The notes under the pieces: model-generated | Databases searched by the model: none | Seen by the model: only the letters and a program-made list of their open reading frames with translations | What the model was told of the DNA's origin: nothing | Shown: piece after piece, positions 1 to 8,601 of the stretch | Numbering within the stretch: position 1 is the stretch's first letter | Layout: each line of letters opens with the position of its first letter | Program-made: the position numbers and the translations under genes | DNA from: Aeromicrobium camelliae | GTDB taxonomy: Bacteria; Actinomycetota; Actinomycetes; Propionibacteriales; Nocardioidaceae | Length of the DNA: 64,000 nucleotides | Assembly (NCBI RefSeq): GCF_003850045.1 | Contig: NZ_RQJX01000004.1 | Span: forward strand, 153,757 to 217,756 | Direction of reading: 5' to 3'

Positions 1-639
1 CGCCTGACCGAGGAAGCCGGTGCCCTCCATCGCCTCGGGCTTGACCAGCGCCGGTGGGATGACGGGGGTGAAGCCCCACTCGGCGGCCTTGCTCATCGCC
101 AGCTGCGTCAGGGCGAGTTCGAGCTGCGCACCGAGACCGGTGAGGAAGTAGAACCGCGAGCCGCTGACCTTCGCGCCACGCTCCACGTCGATCGCGCCGA
201 GCATCTCGCCGAGCTCGAGGTGGTCGCGCGGCTCGAAGCCCTCGGCCGCGAAGTCGCGCGGCGTGCCGTGGGTCTCGAGCACGACGAAGTCGTCCTCCCC
301 GCCCTCCGGCGCCTGCTCGGACGCGAGGTTCGGGACCGACTTCATGAGCTGGGTGAAGTGGGCCGCGGCCTCGTTCTGGGCGGCTTCGGCGCTCTTGACC
401 TGGGTGCTGAGCTCCTTGGTGCGGGTCAACAACGCCTGCTTCTCCTCGCCCTGGGCCTTGGCGACCTGCTTGCCCAGCCCCTTCTGCTCCGATCGCAGCG
501 CCTCGAACTCGGCGATCGAGGACCGACGACGCTCGTCCGCAGCGATCAGCTCATCGACGATCGCATCGGACTCGCCGCGACGCCGCTGGGCGGCGCGGAG
601 GAGGTCGGGCTGGTCACGAAGCACGCGGGGATCGATCAC
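1..639 (-). CDS. serS: Seryl-tRNA synthetase, N-terminal part (runs off the left edge)
   Basis: Class II aminoacyl-tRNA synthetase that charges tRNA-Ser in the cytoplasm. The visible 213 codons cover the N-terminal tRNA-binding arm, which starts [15 protein letters not shown] and continues as a long charged antiparallel coiled coil (roughly residues 30-105), then the beginning of the catalytic core ([41 protein letters not shown]). The active-site motifs 2 and 3 lie outside the window. The GTG at 639 is chosen because the protein begins exactly as SerRS proteins do and because a TAGGCT -10 hexamer ends 6 nt before it, which suggests a leaderless mRNA. The gene is divergent from the PAP2/diacylglycerol-kinase gene. 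Confidence 0.95.
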   Translation of the reverse strand, partial: MIDPRVLRDQPDLLRAAQRRRGESDAIVDELIAADERRRSSIAEFEALRSEQKGLGKQVAKAQGEEKQALLTRTKELSTQVKSAEAAQNEAAAHFTQLMKSVPNLASEQAPEGGEDDFVVLETHGTPRDFAAEGFEPRDHLELGEMLGAIDVERGAKVSGSRFYFLTGLGAQLELALTQLAMSKAAEWGFTPVIPPALVKPEAMEGTGFLGQA

Positions 640-645
640 CCGCCC

Positions 646-651
646 AGCCTA
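646..651 (-). promoter_or_regulatory. Leaderless -10 hexamer of serS
   Basis: TAGGCT read on the minus strand, separated from the GTG start codon at 639 by exactly 6 nt (640-645), so transcription would begin at or next to the start codon. No Shine-Dalgarno sequence could fit. The same geometry recurs at many genes in this window. Confidence 0.5.
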
Positions 652-732
652 TCGGCCGGGCCAGCGCGGCGAGCCCTGCTGGGTCTGGTCGTTTACGCTG
701 TTCGGGCACTGCTCGCAGCAGGAAGGAGAACC

Positions 733-2343
733 GTGGCGATCGACGTTCGCCGTGCCGACCCCGACCGCGGATGGCAGATCCCGGTCTTCCTCGGCGTCCT
801 GGGCGTCCTCTTCGCGGTCCCCGCACTCGGCCTCGCGTCCGGCTGGGACGCCCAACTCGACCTCGACGCCAGCGTCGCCGACGCGGCGTACCGGTTCAGC
901 AGCGACCGCCCCTGGTTCGTCGACGTCCTCGAGGTCGTGGCCGCCCTGTTCAGCACGGTCGGCATCGCCGTCGTCCTCGCCCTGCTCCTGGTCTGGATGC
1001 TCGTCCGGCGCGAGGGTGCGGTGGCTGCCTGGATCGTCGTCACCGGCCTCGTCGTCCTGGCCGGCAATCCGCTGCTCAAGCTCGTCTTCGACCGCGACCG
1101 ACCGTTCTGGGTCGAGCCTCTCCACGAGATCGGCGGCCATTCGTTCCCCAGCGGCCACGCCTCGGGCTCCGGCATGCTCTTCACCGTCATCTCGCTGCTG
1201 ACCATCATCAGCACCGGACGAGGGTGGAAGCGACGGCTGCTGCTGACGGTGTGGACACTCCTGGCGCTGGGCGTGGCGGCGAGCCGCGTCTTCCTCGGGG
1301 TCCACTACCTCAGCGATGTCGTGGCCGGCCTGGCGATCGGCTCGTTCGCGGCCTGTGTCGCGTGGTTGCTCATCGTGCGAGGCAAAGGCCGGCTCCCGTC
1401 CGAACAGGCGATCGCCACCGGGTCGGGCGCCCACACGTCCGCGGTGATCCTCAACCCCTCCAAGGTCGGCGACGTCGCGGAGTTCCGCGCCAAGGTCAGC
1501 CAGGTCGCGGCCGCACACGGCTGGAACGAGCCGCGATGGTACGAGACGACCGTGGAGGACCCAGGCCACGGGCAGACCCGCGCTGCCATCGCCGCGGGTG
1601 TCGACCTCGTCGTCGCGGCGGGCGGAGACGGCACCGTGCGCGCCGTGTGCGAGGAGGCGGCGCGGACCGGGGTCGCGGTGGGCATCCTGCCGCACGGCAC
1701 CGGCAACCTGCTCGCACGCAACCTCGACATCCCGGTCAACACGCGCGACGCTCTCGACGTCGTCTTCGGCGGCCAGGACCGCGCCATCGACCTCGCGACC
1801 TTCCGCACCGACGGCGAGACCGACTCGGTCTTCCTCGTGATGGCCGGCCTCGGCATGGACGCGATGATCATGTCCGGCGTCAACGACGAGCTGAAGAAGA
1901 AGGTCGGCTTCCTCGCCTACTTCGTCTCCGGCATGAAGGCGCTGGCGTTCCCACGGACGAAGGTGACGATCACCATCGACGACGAGGAGCCCGTGACCTT
2001 CAAGGCGCGCACGGTCGTCGTGGGCAACGTCGGCTTCCTCCAGGGCGGCATCCCACTCCTCCCCCAGGCCGAGATCGACGACGGCATGCTCGACGTCGTG
2101 GTCGTCGCCCCCAAGCGCTTCCTCGGCTGGCTCGCCATCGTCGCCCGCGTCATGACCCGCCGCCCGACCAACGACAAGCGTCTGAGCCGCCTGTGCGGCG
2201 AACGTGTGCACATCGTCGCCGAGCGCACGGTGCCGATGCAGCTCGACGGCGACGGCGTCGGCGAGGCCAGCGAGATCACCGCCGAGGTGCACCAGGGGGT
2301 CGTGCTCGTGCGCGTTCCCGTCGACCTCGCGCCCGTGCGCTGA
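733..2343 (+). CDS. PAP2-family phosphatase fused to diacylglycerol/lipid kinase domain
   Basis: A 536-aa two-domain lipid enzyme. Residues about 15-215 form a polytopic PAP2 phosphatase with the three signature motifs: KX6RP (K116 to P124), PSGH (139-142) and SRX5HX3D (S184 to D195). Residues about 235-536 form a diacylglycerol-kinase/YegS-like domain with the nucleotide-binding GGDGTV loop (297-302) and GTGN (322-325). The fusion suggests dephosphorylation and phosphorylation of lipid substrates at the membrane by one chain; the actual substrate cannot be read from sequence. GTG at 733 is chosen over in-frame upstream codons because GGAAGGAGAA (721-730) is an ideal ribosome-binding site just before it, and upstream codons would overlap serS. 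Confidence 0.88.
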   Translation: MAIDVRRADPDRGWQIPVFLGVLGVLFAVPALGLASGWDAQLDLDASVADAAYRFSSDRPWFVDVLEVVAALFSTVGIAVVLALLLVWMLVRREGAVAAWIVVTGLVVLAGNPLLKLVFDRDRPFWVEPLHEIGGHSFPSGHASGSGMLFTVISLLTIISTGRGWKRRLLLTVWTLLALGVAASRVFLGVHYLSDVVAGLAIGSFAACVAWLLIVRGKGRLPSEQAIATGSGAHTSAVILNPSKVGDVAEFRAKVSQVAAAHGWNEPRWYETTVEDPGHGQTRAAIAAGVDLVVAAGGDGTVRAVCEEAARTGVAVGILPHGTGNLLARNLDIPVNTRDALDVVFGGQDRAIDLATFRTDGETDSVFLVMAGLGMDAMIMSGVNDELKKKVGFLAYFVSGMKALAFPRTKVTITIDDEEPVTFKARTVVVGNVGFLQGGIPLLPQAEIDDGMLDVVVVAPKRFLGWLAIVARVMTRRPTNDKRLSRLCGERVHIVAERTVPMQLDGDGVGEASEITAEVHQGVVLVRVPVDLAPVR

Positions 2344-2366
2344 CCGACTGCTTCCCGACGCAGCCG

Positions 2367-4871
2367 TCAGTGGCCGGGGACGATGGCCGAGATGACGGTG
2401 CCGTCGGCGCGGCGGCGACCGGCGACCGGCGGCGGGTTGCCCTCCAGGCGCGGGCCCTGACCGTCGAGCGGCACGATGACCGGGTCGCCCGACGGGACCT
2501 CGATCTCCTTGCCCCGCACCACGATGGTGGGTGTCACCACGACTCCGTCCGCGTCCGCGCCCTCCTCCTCGAGGAACAGCTCGAGCTCGTCGTGACGCAC
2601 GGTCACCCGGACACGCTGCCCCCGCAGGGTCAGGCGGAAGACCAGTTGCTCCCAGCCGTCCGGCAGGCGCGGATCCAGGGTGAAGACGCCGTTGTGGTCC
2701 CGGAAGCCGCCGAAGCCGCCCACGAGCGCGCTCCAGACGCCACCGGTCGAGGCGACGTGGACGCCGTCGCTGGCGTTGCGGTGCCGGTCGGCGAGATCGA
2801 CGAAGAGCGCGCCGAGGAAGTACCGCAGCGCCAGGTCGTGGTAGCCGACCTCCGCAGCGATGATCGACTGCACGACGCCCGACAGGGTGGAGTCGCCGGT
2901 CGTGATCGGGTCGTAGTACTCGAAATTCGCGCGCTTCTGCTCGGCGGTGAAGTGGTCGCCCTGCAGGTAGAGCGCGAGCACCACGTCGGCCTGCTTGATG
3001 ACCTGGAAACGGTAGATCACCAGCGGGTGGAAGTTCAGCAGCAGAGGGCGCTGATCGAGCGGCGTGTGGTCGAGGTCCCACACCTCCCGCTCGAGAAAGT
3101 GCTGATCCTGCGGGTGGATGCCCATGTGCTCGTCGAACGGGATGGCCATGTCACGCGCGGCGCGCTCCCAGTCCTCGACTTCGGTCTCGTCGAGCTTGAG
3201 CCGGGTGACGAGCCGGGTGTAGCTGTCCCCGTCGCGCTCGGCCAGTTCGCGCACCGCTCGGGCGGCCGCTTGCAGGTTGAAGCGGGCCATGACGTTGGTG
3301 AAGAGGTTGTCGTTGACGACCGTGGTGTACTCGTCGGGCCCGGTGACGCTGTGGATGTGGAAGGTGCCTTCCTCCTCGTCACGCCAGAAGCCGAGATCGA
3401 CCCACATGCGCGCCGTCTCGACGAGCACGTCGATGCCCGCACGGTTGAGGAAGTCGGTGTCGCCGGTGGCCCCGAGATACTGCGTCAGCGCGTACGCGAC
3501 GTCGGCGTCGATGTGGTACTGCGCCGTGCCCGCCGCGTAGTACGCCGACGCTTCCTCGCCGTTGATGGTGCGCCACGGGAACAGCGCCCCACGCTGCGAC
3601 ATCTCGCGCGCCCTCCGCCGCGCGGCGTCGAGCAGTGAGTACCGGAATCGCAGGGCGTTTCTGGCCCATTGCGGCGATGTGTAGGTGAGGAACGGCAGGA
3701 CGTAGATCTCGGTGTCCCAGAAGTAGTGGCCGCTGTAGCCGGAGCCGGTGACGCCCTTGGCGGGGATGCCCTGGCCTTCAGCGCGAGCCGCAGCCTGCGC
3801 GACCTGGAACAGGTTCCACCGCACCGCCTGCTGGACGGCGGGCTGTCCGCTGATCTCGACGTCGGAACGTGCCCAGAAATCGTCGAGCCAGGCACGCTGC
3901 GCCTCGAACTGCCGCTGCAGCCCCTCGCTCTTGGCGCGGTCCAGGGTGCGTCGGCAGCGGTCCACCAGTTCGCGCGGCGGAACGCCCCGCGACGTGTGGT
4001 AGGCGACGTACTTGACCAACCGGATCGGCTTGCCGGGCTGCGCGTTGACCCGGTAGGTGATCTTGGCGAGGTCGTCGTCGACCTGGACGCTCTGGTCCCA
4101 CTCGTTGTCGGTCTCGAAGAGATGATCGGCGGCGACACCCAGGGTCATCCCGCTGTCGACGCACCGGTAGCCCAGCACGACGCGACCGTCGGCCGCGCTG
4201 CCCCAGCTGTACTTCGGTTCGAGGACGCGACGGCTGAAGGTGTCGGACTTGCGTGGATCGTGTCCTTCGCCCATCGCCTTGGAGCGCACGTGGTACTCGT
4301 CCTCGCCGTCCTGGCGGTTCAGCACCTGCGACGAGATGGCGATCGGCGCGCTCTCGTCGAGCAGCTCGACGTCGAACGTCATGACCGCGAGGTGGCGCTG
4401 GGTGAACGACACCATCCGCTGCGTCGACACCCGGACGCGCTTGCCGCTGGGGGTGCGCCACAGGATGTCGCGCTGGAGCACACCGCTGCGGAAGTCCAGG
4501 AAGCGCTCGTATTCGAGCAGGTCGGCGATGCTCAACAGCAACGGCTCGTCGTCGACATAGAGCCGGATGATCTTGGCATCGGGGACGTTCACGATCGTCT
4601 GCCCGACCCGCGCGAAGCCGAACGCCTCCTCCGCGTGCTGGATCGGCCAGGTCTCGTGGAAGCCGTTGATGAACGTGCCGTGCGTATGCGAATCACGCCC
4701 CTCGACGACGTTGCCGCGCATGCCGAGGTAGCCGTTGCCGACCGCGAACAGCGTCTCGGTGACGCCGAGGTCCTCGTGCCGCGGGTAGGTCTCGACGAGG
4801 CGCCAGTCGTCGAGCGGGAAACGTCCGCGGTCGAGGAAGTCGTGGATCTGGGGCGCCTCGTGCGATGTCAT
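2367..4871 (-). CDS. Glycoside hydrolase family 65 phosphorylase (maltose/trehalose/kojibiose type)
   Basis: An 834-aa GH65 protein, slightly longer than typical disaccharide phosphorylases (about 750-800 aa). It shows the N-terminal beta-sandwich (ETLFAVGNGYLGMRGN), the (alpha/alpha)6 barrel (YSGHYFWDTEIYVLPF) and the catalytic-loop motif TGPDEYTTVVNDN at about residue 510, whose Glu is the general acid of the family. Inverting phosphorylases release beta-glucose-1-phosphate. That fits the upstream coupled gene, a beta-phosphoglucomutase-like HAD phosphatase whose stop codon overlaps this ATG (ATGA at 4868-4871). Together they would convert an alpha-linked glucose disaccharide to glucose-6-phosphate in the cytoplasm. 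Whether the substrate is maltose, trehalose or kojibiose is not resolved. Confidence 0.9.
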   Translation of the reverse strand: MTSHEAPQIHDFLDRGRFPLDDWRLVETYPRHEDLGVTETLFAVGNGYLGMRGNVVEGRDSHTHGTFINGFHETWPIQHAEEAFGFARVGQTIVNVPDAKIIRLYVDDEPLLLSIADLLEYERFLDFRSGVLQRDILWRTPSGKRVRVSTQRMVSFTQRHLAVMTFDVELLDESAPIAISSQVLNRQDGEDEYHVRSKAMGEGHDPRKSDTFSRRVLEPKYSWGSAADGRVVLGYRCVDSGMTLGVAADHLFETDNEWDQSVQVDDDLAKITYRVNAQPGKPIRLVKYVAYHTSRGVPPRELVDRCRRTLDRAKSEGLQRQFEAQRAWLDDFWARSDVEISGQPAVQQAVRWNLFQVAQAAARAEGQGIPAKGVTGSGYSGHYFWDTEIYVLPFLTYTSPQWARNALRFRYSLLDAARRRAREMSQRGALFPWRTINGEEASAYYAAGTAQYHIDADVAYALTQYLGATGDTDFLNRAGIDVLVETARMWVDLGFWRDEEEGTFHIHSVTGPDEYTTVVNDNLFTNVMARFNLQAAARAVRELAERDGDSYTRLVTRLKLDETEVEDWERAARDMAIPFDEHMGIHPQDQHFLEREVWDLDHTPLDQRPLLLNFHPLVIYRFQVIKQADVVLALYLQGDHFTAEQKRANFEYYDPITTGDSTLSGVVQSIIAAEVGYHDLALRYFLGALFVDLADRHRNASDGVHVASTGGVWSALVGGFGGFRDHNGVFTLDPRLPDGWEQLVFRLTLRGQRVRVTVRHDELELFLEEEGADADGVVVTPTIVVRGKEIEVPSGDPVIVPLDGQGPRLEGNPPPVAGRRRADGTVISAIVPGH

Positions 4872-5578
4872 GCGAGCTCCTCGAGGTCCTGCACGACGAC
4901 ATCGGCGCCGTTCTCCAGCAGTGCTTCGCGGCCCGCGCCGCGATCGACGCCGACGACGAGACCGAACGCACCCGAGCGCCCGGCCTGGACGCCGGACACG
5001 GCGTCCTCGAGCACGACGGCACGGTCCTTGCTGACCCCGAGTTTCTTTGCGGCGTCCAGGAAGGTGTCCGGCTGCGGTTTGCCGGCGAGCTCCTCAGCCT
5101 CGGCGACGTTGCCGTCGACGATGACGGGGAAGAAATCGAGCATGCCTGCGGCGTCGAGCACCTTGCGAGCGTTACGCGAGCTGGAGACCACCGCGAGCTT
5201 GAGGCCACGCTCGGCCAACTGCTCGACGAGAAGCTTCGAACCGGGGTACACCTCGACACCCTCGGTCGCGAGCACCTTCTCGAAGGCGTCGTTCTTCCGG
5301 TTGCCCAGACCGCACACCGTGGTCGCGGACGGGGCGTCGGAAGGATCACCGAAGGGCAACTCGATTCCCCGCGATGCGAGGAAGGACTGCACGCCCTCGT
5401 ACCGCGGCTTGCCGTCGACGTAACGGAAGTAGTCATCGTCGGTGTACGGCGACTGGTCGTCGTAGCCGGCCAGGAAGTCGTTGAACATCCGATCCCAGGC
5501 GTGCATGTGGACCACGGCGGTCGGGGTGATCACTCCGTCGAGGTCAAACAATGCGGCGTCGAAGTCGCTCCAGTTCAC
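4868..5578 (-). CDS. pgmB: Beta-phosphoglucomutase-like HAD hydrolase
   Basis: A 236-aa HAD-superfamily enzyme. Motif I is FDLDGVITPT near the N-terminus (nucleophile Asp plus general acid/base Asp), motif II is VVSSS, the conserved Lys is in GKPQPDTF, and motif III is VLEDAVSGVQAG. The cap domain has the beta-PGM layout. It would isomerise beta-glucose-1-phosphate to glucose-6-phosphate, taking product from the GH65 enzyme encoded directly downstream with a 4-nt overlap. Start is GTG at 5578 (VNWSDFDAALF), preceded by GGTGGA as ribosome-binding site. An upstream in-frame ATG would add about 20 unalignable arginine-rich residues. Divergent from arginine deiminase. Confidence 0.88.
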   Translation of the reverse strand: MNWSDFDAALFDLDGVITPTAVVHMHAWDRMFNDFLAGYDDQSPYTDDDYFRYVDGKPRYEGVQSFLASRGIELPFGDPSDAPSATTVCGLGNRKNDAFEKVLATEGVEVYPGSKLLVEQLAERGLKLAVVSSSRNARKVLDAAGMLDFFPVIVDGNVAEAEELAGKPQPDTFLDAAKKLGVSKDRAVVLEDAVSGVQAGRSGAFGLVVGVDRGAGREALLENGADVVVQDLEELA

Positions 5579-5661
5579 TCCACCAAGCGTACGGCCCGAG
5601 CGCCGACGGCGAAGCAGGAGCGCGGTGAGTCCGACCACCTTCCGTCACGAACTTTCGCGGG

Positions 5662-5667
5662 TAGATT
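5662..5667 (+). promoter_or_regulatory. Leaderless -10 hexamer of arcA
   Basis: TAGATT ends 6 nt before the ATG at 5674. There is no Shine-Dalgarno-like sequence between it and the start codon, so the arginine deiminase mRNA is probably leaderless. Confidence 0.5.
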
Positions 5668-5673
5668 GCGGAC

Positions 5674-6867
5674 ATGACGCCGCGGGGAGCCGACAGCGAG
5701 ACCGGACCACTGCAGACGGTGATCGTCCACCGTCCCGGACCCGAGCTCGGCCGGCTCACGCCGCGCAACAACGACCAGCTGCTGTTCGACGCGATCCCGT
5801 GGGTCGCACGGGCGCAGGAGGAGCACGACGCGTTCACCGAGGCGCTTCGCGCGCGCGACGTCGAGGTGCTCTACCTGGTCGACCTCCTGACCGAGACACT
5901 CCACGGTGACGAGGCGCGATGCCAGATCGTGGAGGAGACCACGGCGGATCTACGGCTGGGCGTGGGATTGCGCGCCTACCTGCGCGACGCCCTCGCCGAC
6001 CACGATCCGGAGCAGCTGGCCGGCGTGCTCACCGCGGGCGTACGCAACGACGAACTCACCGGCATGTCGAGCATCGTCACGAGCCTGCTGGATCACGAGG
6101 ACTTCCTCGTCGACCCGCTGCCGAATCTGCTGTTCACCCGCGACTCGTCGGTCTGGCTGCCGGGGCACGTCGCGGTCACCAGCCTCGCGATGCCGGCGAG
6201 GGCGCGTGAGACGCAGTTGACCGGGCTGATCTACGCCCACCACCCACGTTTCGCCGACGCTCCCCGCTTGCATGGCCCGCAGCTGGAACATCTCGAGGGC
6301 GGCGACGTCCTCCTCCTCGGACCGGGCGTCATCGCCGTGGGGGTGGGCGAACGCACCACTCCGGCCGGTTGCGAGCGGTTCGCCGATCAGGTGCTGCGCA
6401 GAGGCTTGGCGCACACGGTGCTCGCGGTCCCGATCGCCCAGGACCGCGCGACCATGCACCTGGACACGATCCTGACGATGCTCGACGTCGACACCGTCGT
6501 CGTCTACCCCAACGCGGCGGAGGGACTCCAGGCCTACGCGATCACACGCTCCGACGACGACCTGCACGTGGCGTCACCGCGGTCGTTCTTCGACGCCGCG
6601 GCAGACGCCCTGGGAATCGAGGCGCTGCATCGGATCGACACCGGCCTCGATCCCGTCACCGCGGAGCGAGAGCAGTGGGACGACGGCAACAACACCCTCG
6701 CGATCGCACCCCGCGTCGCGATCGCCTATGAGCGCAACGAGCAGACGAACACCCGGCTCGTCGACCACAGCATCGACGTCATCACGATCCCCGGGTCCGA
6801 ACTCGGATCGGGTCGCGGCGGCCCCAGGTGCATGTCCTGCCCGGTGCAGCGGGTCAGCGGATCGTGA
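5674..6867 (+). CDS. arcA: Arginine deiminase
   Basis: A 397-aa guanidino-group-modifying enzyme that hydrolyses arginine to citrulline and ammonia. Family marks are the N-terminal TVIVHRPGPEL, LLFTRDSSVW, the LEGGDVLLL block (catalytic Asp), the catalytic His in MHLDTILTMLD, and the nucleophile Cys in the C-terminal GPRCMSCPVQR. Length matches ArcA. No carbamoyltransferase (arcB), carbamate kinase (arcC) or antiporter (arcD) is adjacent, so this is a stand-alone gene and not a complete ADI operon. Its role may be nitrogen supply or acid tolerance rather than ATP formation (inference). The 3' end overlaps the convergent DUF5926 gene by 14 nt. Confidence 0.95.
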   Translation: MTPRGADSETGPLQTVIVHRPGPELGRLTPRNNDQLLFDAIPWVARAQEEHDAFTEALRARDVEVLYLVDLLTETLHGDEARCQIVEETTADLRLGVGLRAYLRDALADHDPEQLAGVLTAGVRNDELTGMSSIVTSLLDHEDFLVDPLPNLLFTRDSSVWLPGHVAVTSLAMPARARETQLTGLIYAHHPRFADAPRLHGPQLEHLEGGDVLLLGPGVIAVGVGERTTPAGCERFADQVLRRGLAHTVLAVPIAQDRATMHLDTILTMLDVDTVVVYPNAAEGLQAYAITRSDDDLHVASPRSFFDAAADALGIEALHRIDTGLDPVTAEREQWDDGNNTLAIAPRVAIAYERNEQTNTRLVDHSIDVITIPGSELGSGRGGPRCMSCPVQRVSGS

Positions 6868-7732
6868 GCTGACGCGTCGACAGGCCCTGGCGAGCCGAGC
6901 GGATCGCGGCGGTGAGGTCGCTGTCGTCCGCGAGCGCCTCGTCGAGGCGTTCGACGAAGCCGGGCATGAGCGCGTCGAGCGCGGCGGCCTTGACGCCCTG
7001 CAGCTCCCAGACCGGGACGAGGAGGCCGTGGGCGCGGAACATGCCGATGAGCTTGGTCTCGTCGCCGATCGTGTCCGTGCCCGCCACGTGCAGCCGGGCC
7101 AGCGCGGTGAGCAGCGCCGACTCGTCGTGCGGAAGGATCCACCGCAGGTAGGTGCGCTCCCCCATCTGCGTGACGTACGCGGACTCGACGTTCTCCAGCT
7201 TGGTCGTGGGCGCGATGTTCTGATTCGCCGCCTCGAGAGCCGCGAGGGTCGCCGGATCGGCACTGGTCTCCCACGTGTCGGGTTCGGAGAGGTCGCTCGT
7301 GTCGTCGGAGTCGATCCAGTAGAAGAAGCTGTCCTCTACCGTCACGTCGAAGGACGTGTCAGGAGCCAGCAGGTCCTGCAGTCGAGGGCCCACGCCCGGA
7401 TCGGTCATCGCGATGGGTCGACCGGGTTCCGCCTCGAGCGCGAGTTCGATGACGTGGGCGATGTCACGGCTGATGTCGCCGTAGTTGTGCTGCACCTGGA
7501 GCCCCACGAGGATCTCGCCGTCCTCGCGGACGAGACCCGCGCCAGCGCCGGGAAGCAGCGAGCAGATGCGGACCTGACGATCACTGTCGCGCAGGGTCAC
7601 GACGGCGTGAGCGGCGGGGACGAACTCGCGCAGGGCGATCCAGTCGCCTTCGTGCGGCAGGCCTTCGAAGGTCCTGGCGACGAAGGGCATGCGAGCGTTC
7701 TTCGGCTTGACGCGGCGTGACTTCCTACCCAT
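6854..7732 (-). CDS. DUF5926 family protein
   Basis: A 292-aa soluble protein conserved in actinobacteria and without assigned function. It begins MGRKSRRVKPKNARMPFV and has the family core around FEGLPHEGDWIALREFVPA and GQ/NYGDISRDIAHVIELAL. No membrane segment or catalytic motif is evident. The ATG at 7732 is preferred over one 48 nt upstream because members of this family begin with this basic stretch; no strong ribosome-binding site supports either start. The gene sits 25 nt downstream of the RsbW-like kinase gene, possibly in the same transcript, and converges with arcA. The family name is recalled from sequence resemblance and not verified by a search. Confidence 0.75.
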   Translation of the reverse strand: MGRKSRRVKPKNARMPFVARTFEGLPHEGDWIALREFVPAAHAVVTLRDSDRQVRICSLLPGAGAGLVREDGEILVGLQVQHNYGDISRDIAHVIELALEAEPGRPIAMTDPGVGPRLQDLLAPDTSFDVTVEDSFFYWIDSDDTSDLSEPDTWETSADPATLAALEAANQNIAPTTKLENVESAYVTQMGERTYLRWILPHDESALLTALARLHVAGTDTIGDETKLIGMFRAHGLLVPVWELQGVKAAALDALMPGFVERLDEALADDSDLTAAIRSARQGLSTRQLTIR

Positions 7733-7757
7733 GGGGCGCCACTCTACAAGCGCTGGG

Positions 7758-8150
7758 TCAGGCGATGGGGAGCTCGGCACTCACGCGGGTGCCCTGAGAC
7801 ATGTCGACCCACCACCGGTCGGCGACCCGGTTGATGATCGACAGGCCGCGGCCGCTCAGTGAATCCTCGTCGAAGTCGACGGGCTTGAGCGTCGCTCCGG
7901 TGCCGGCGTCGAGAACGCTCAGCTCGAGCAGGTCCCCCGCGATCGACCAGGTGATCTCCATCTGGCCCGAGGAGTCCGGGCTGCCGTGCGACACCGCATT
8001 GGCGATCATTTCGCTGAGCACGATGAGCCCGTTGTCGATGACTTCCGCGTCGACCTCATGACGGGTCAGAAACGCTGCCAGCTTGGTACGGGCGATGCTC
8101 GGCGTGGAGGACTCAAAGGGGAGCCTGATGGACGCCGACGTCTCGATCAT
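7758..8150 (-). CDS. RsbW-like serine kinase / anti-sigma ATP-binding protein
   Basis: A 130-aa single HATPase_c domain of the GHKL superfamily as found in anti-sigma factors RsbW and SpoIIAB and their actinobacterial relatives. The N box is EMIANAVSHG (residues about 50-60), the G1 box is VLDAGTG and the G2 box is GRGLSII. Such proteins bind a partner-switching sigma factor or phosphorylate an anti-anti-sigma factor; no sigma factor or STAS-domain antagonist is adjacent, so the partner is encoded elsewhere. The ATG at 8150 is chosen because GGAGGTGTCC lies immediately before it. An upstream start would add ten residues without a better ribosome-binding site. Confidence 0.85.
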   Translation of the reverse strand: MIETSASIRLPFESSTPSIARTKLAAFLTRHEVDAEVIDNGLIVLSEMIANAVSHGSPDSSGQMEITWSIAGDLLELSVLDAGTGATLKPVDFDEDSLSGRGLSIINRVADRWWVDMSQGTRVSAELPIA

Positions 8151-8279
8151 GGACACCTCCTGACTCCCATCTTTGCCCACGGAGTAGACGCGCTCAACTT
8201 GAGGGGGCCCCTGCGGACCACCGACTAGGAAACACCCTCGTCATTCAAAAGGCAACTATCGGGGCGGCACAATGGGACC

Positions 8280-8600
8280 ATGAACGACTTCGGCGTGCCC
8301 TCCGTCACCGTCTCCGACCTGCCCGATCCCCTGCCGGAGAACGTCGTCGTCCTCGACGTTCGCGAGCCCGATGAGTGGGCCGCCGGACACCTCGAGGGAG
8401 CCGTGCACATACCGCTCGGATCGCTCGCGCAGCGCGTCGGCGAGCTCGACCCCCAGGCCGAGACCGTGGTGATGTGCCACCTCGGCGGACGTTCCGCGCG
8501 AGCCACCGCGTGGCTGGCGTCGCAAGGGCATCACGTCGTCAATCTCCAGGGCGGAATCGAGGCCTGGGAAGCGGCGGGACGGCCGGTGGTCCAGGACTGA
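8280..8600 (+). CDS. Single-domain rhodanese-like sulfurtransferase
   Basis: A 106-aa single rhodanese domain: VVVLDVREPDEWAAGHLEGAVHIPLGSL in the N-terminal half and active-site loop CHLGGRSARA with nucleophile Cys near residue 63, then the C-terminal NLQGGIEAWEAAG typical of this fold. It would carry a persulfide for sulfur transfer or detoxification; the acceptor is unknown. A CACAAT hexamer ends 6 nt before the ATG (8268-8273), again matching leaderless geometry, though this -10 is weaker than the others. The stop codon abuts the stop of the convergent CPBP protease gene. Confidence 0.9.
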   Translation: MNDFGVPSVTVSDLPDPLPENVVVLDVREPDEWAAGHLEGAVHIPLGSLAQRVGELDPQAETVVMCHLGGRSARATAWLASQGHHVVNLQGGIEAWEAAGRPVVQD

Positions 8601-8601
8601 C

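Noticed and set aside
649..3081. 810-codon minus-strand frame opposite the PAP2 and GH65 genes
   Set aside because: Composition is low-complexity Arg/Gly/Asp/His, typical of antisense frames in GC-rich DNA, and it has no domain.
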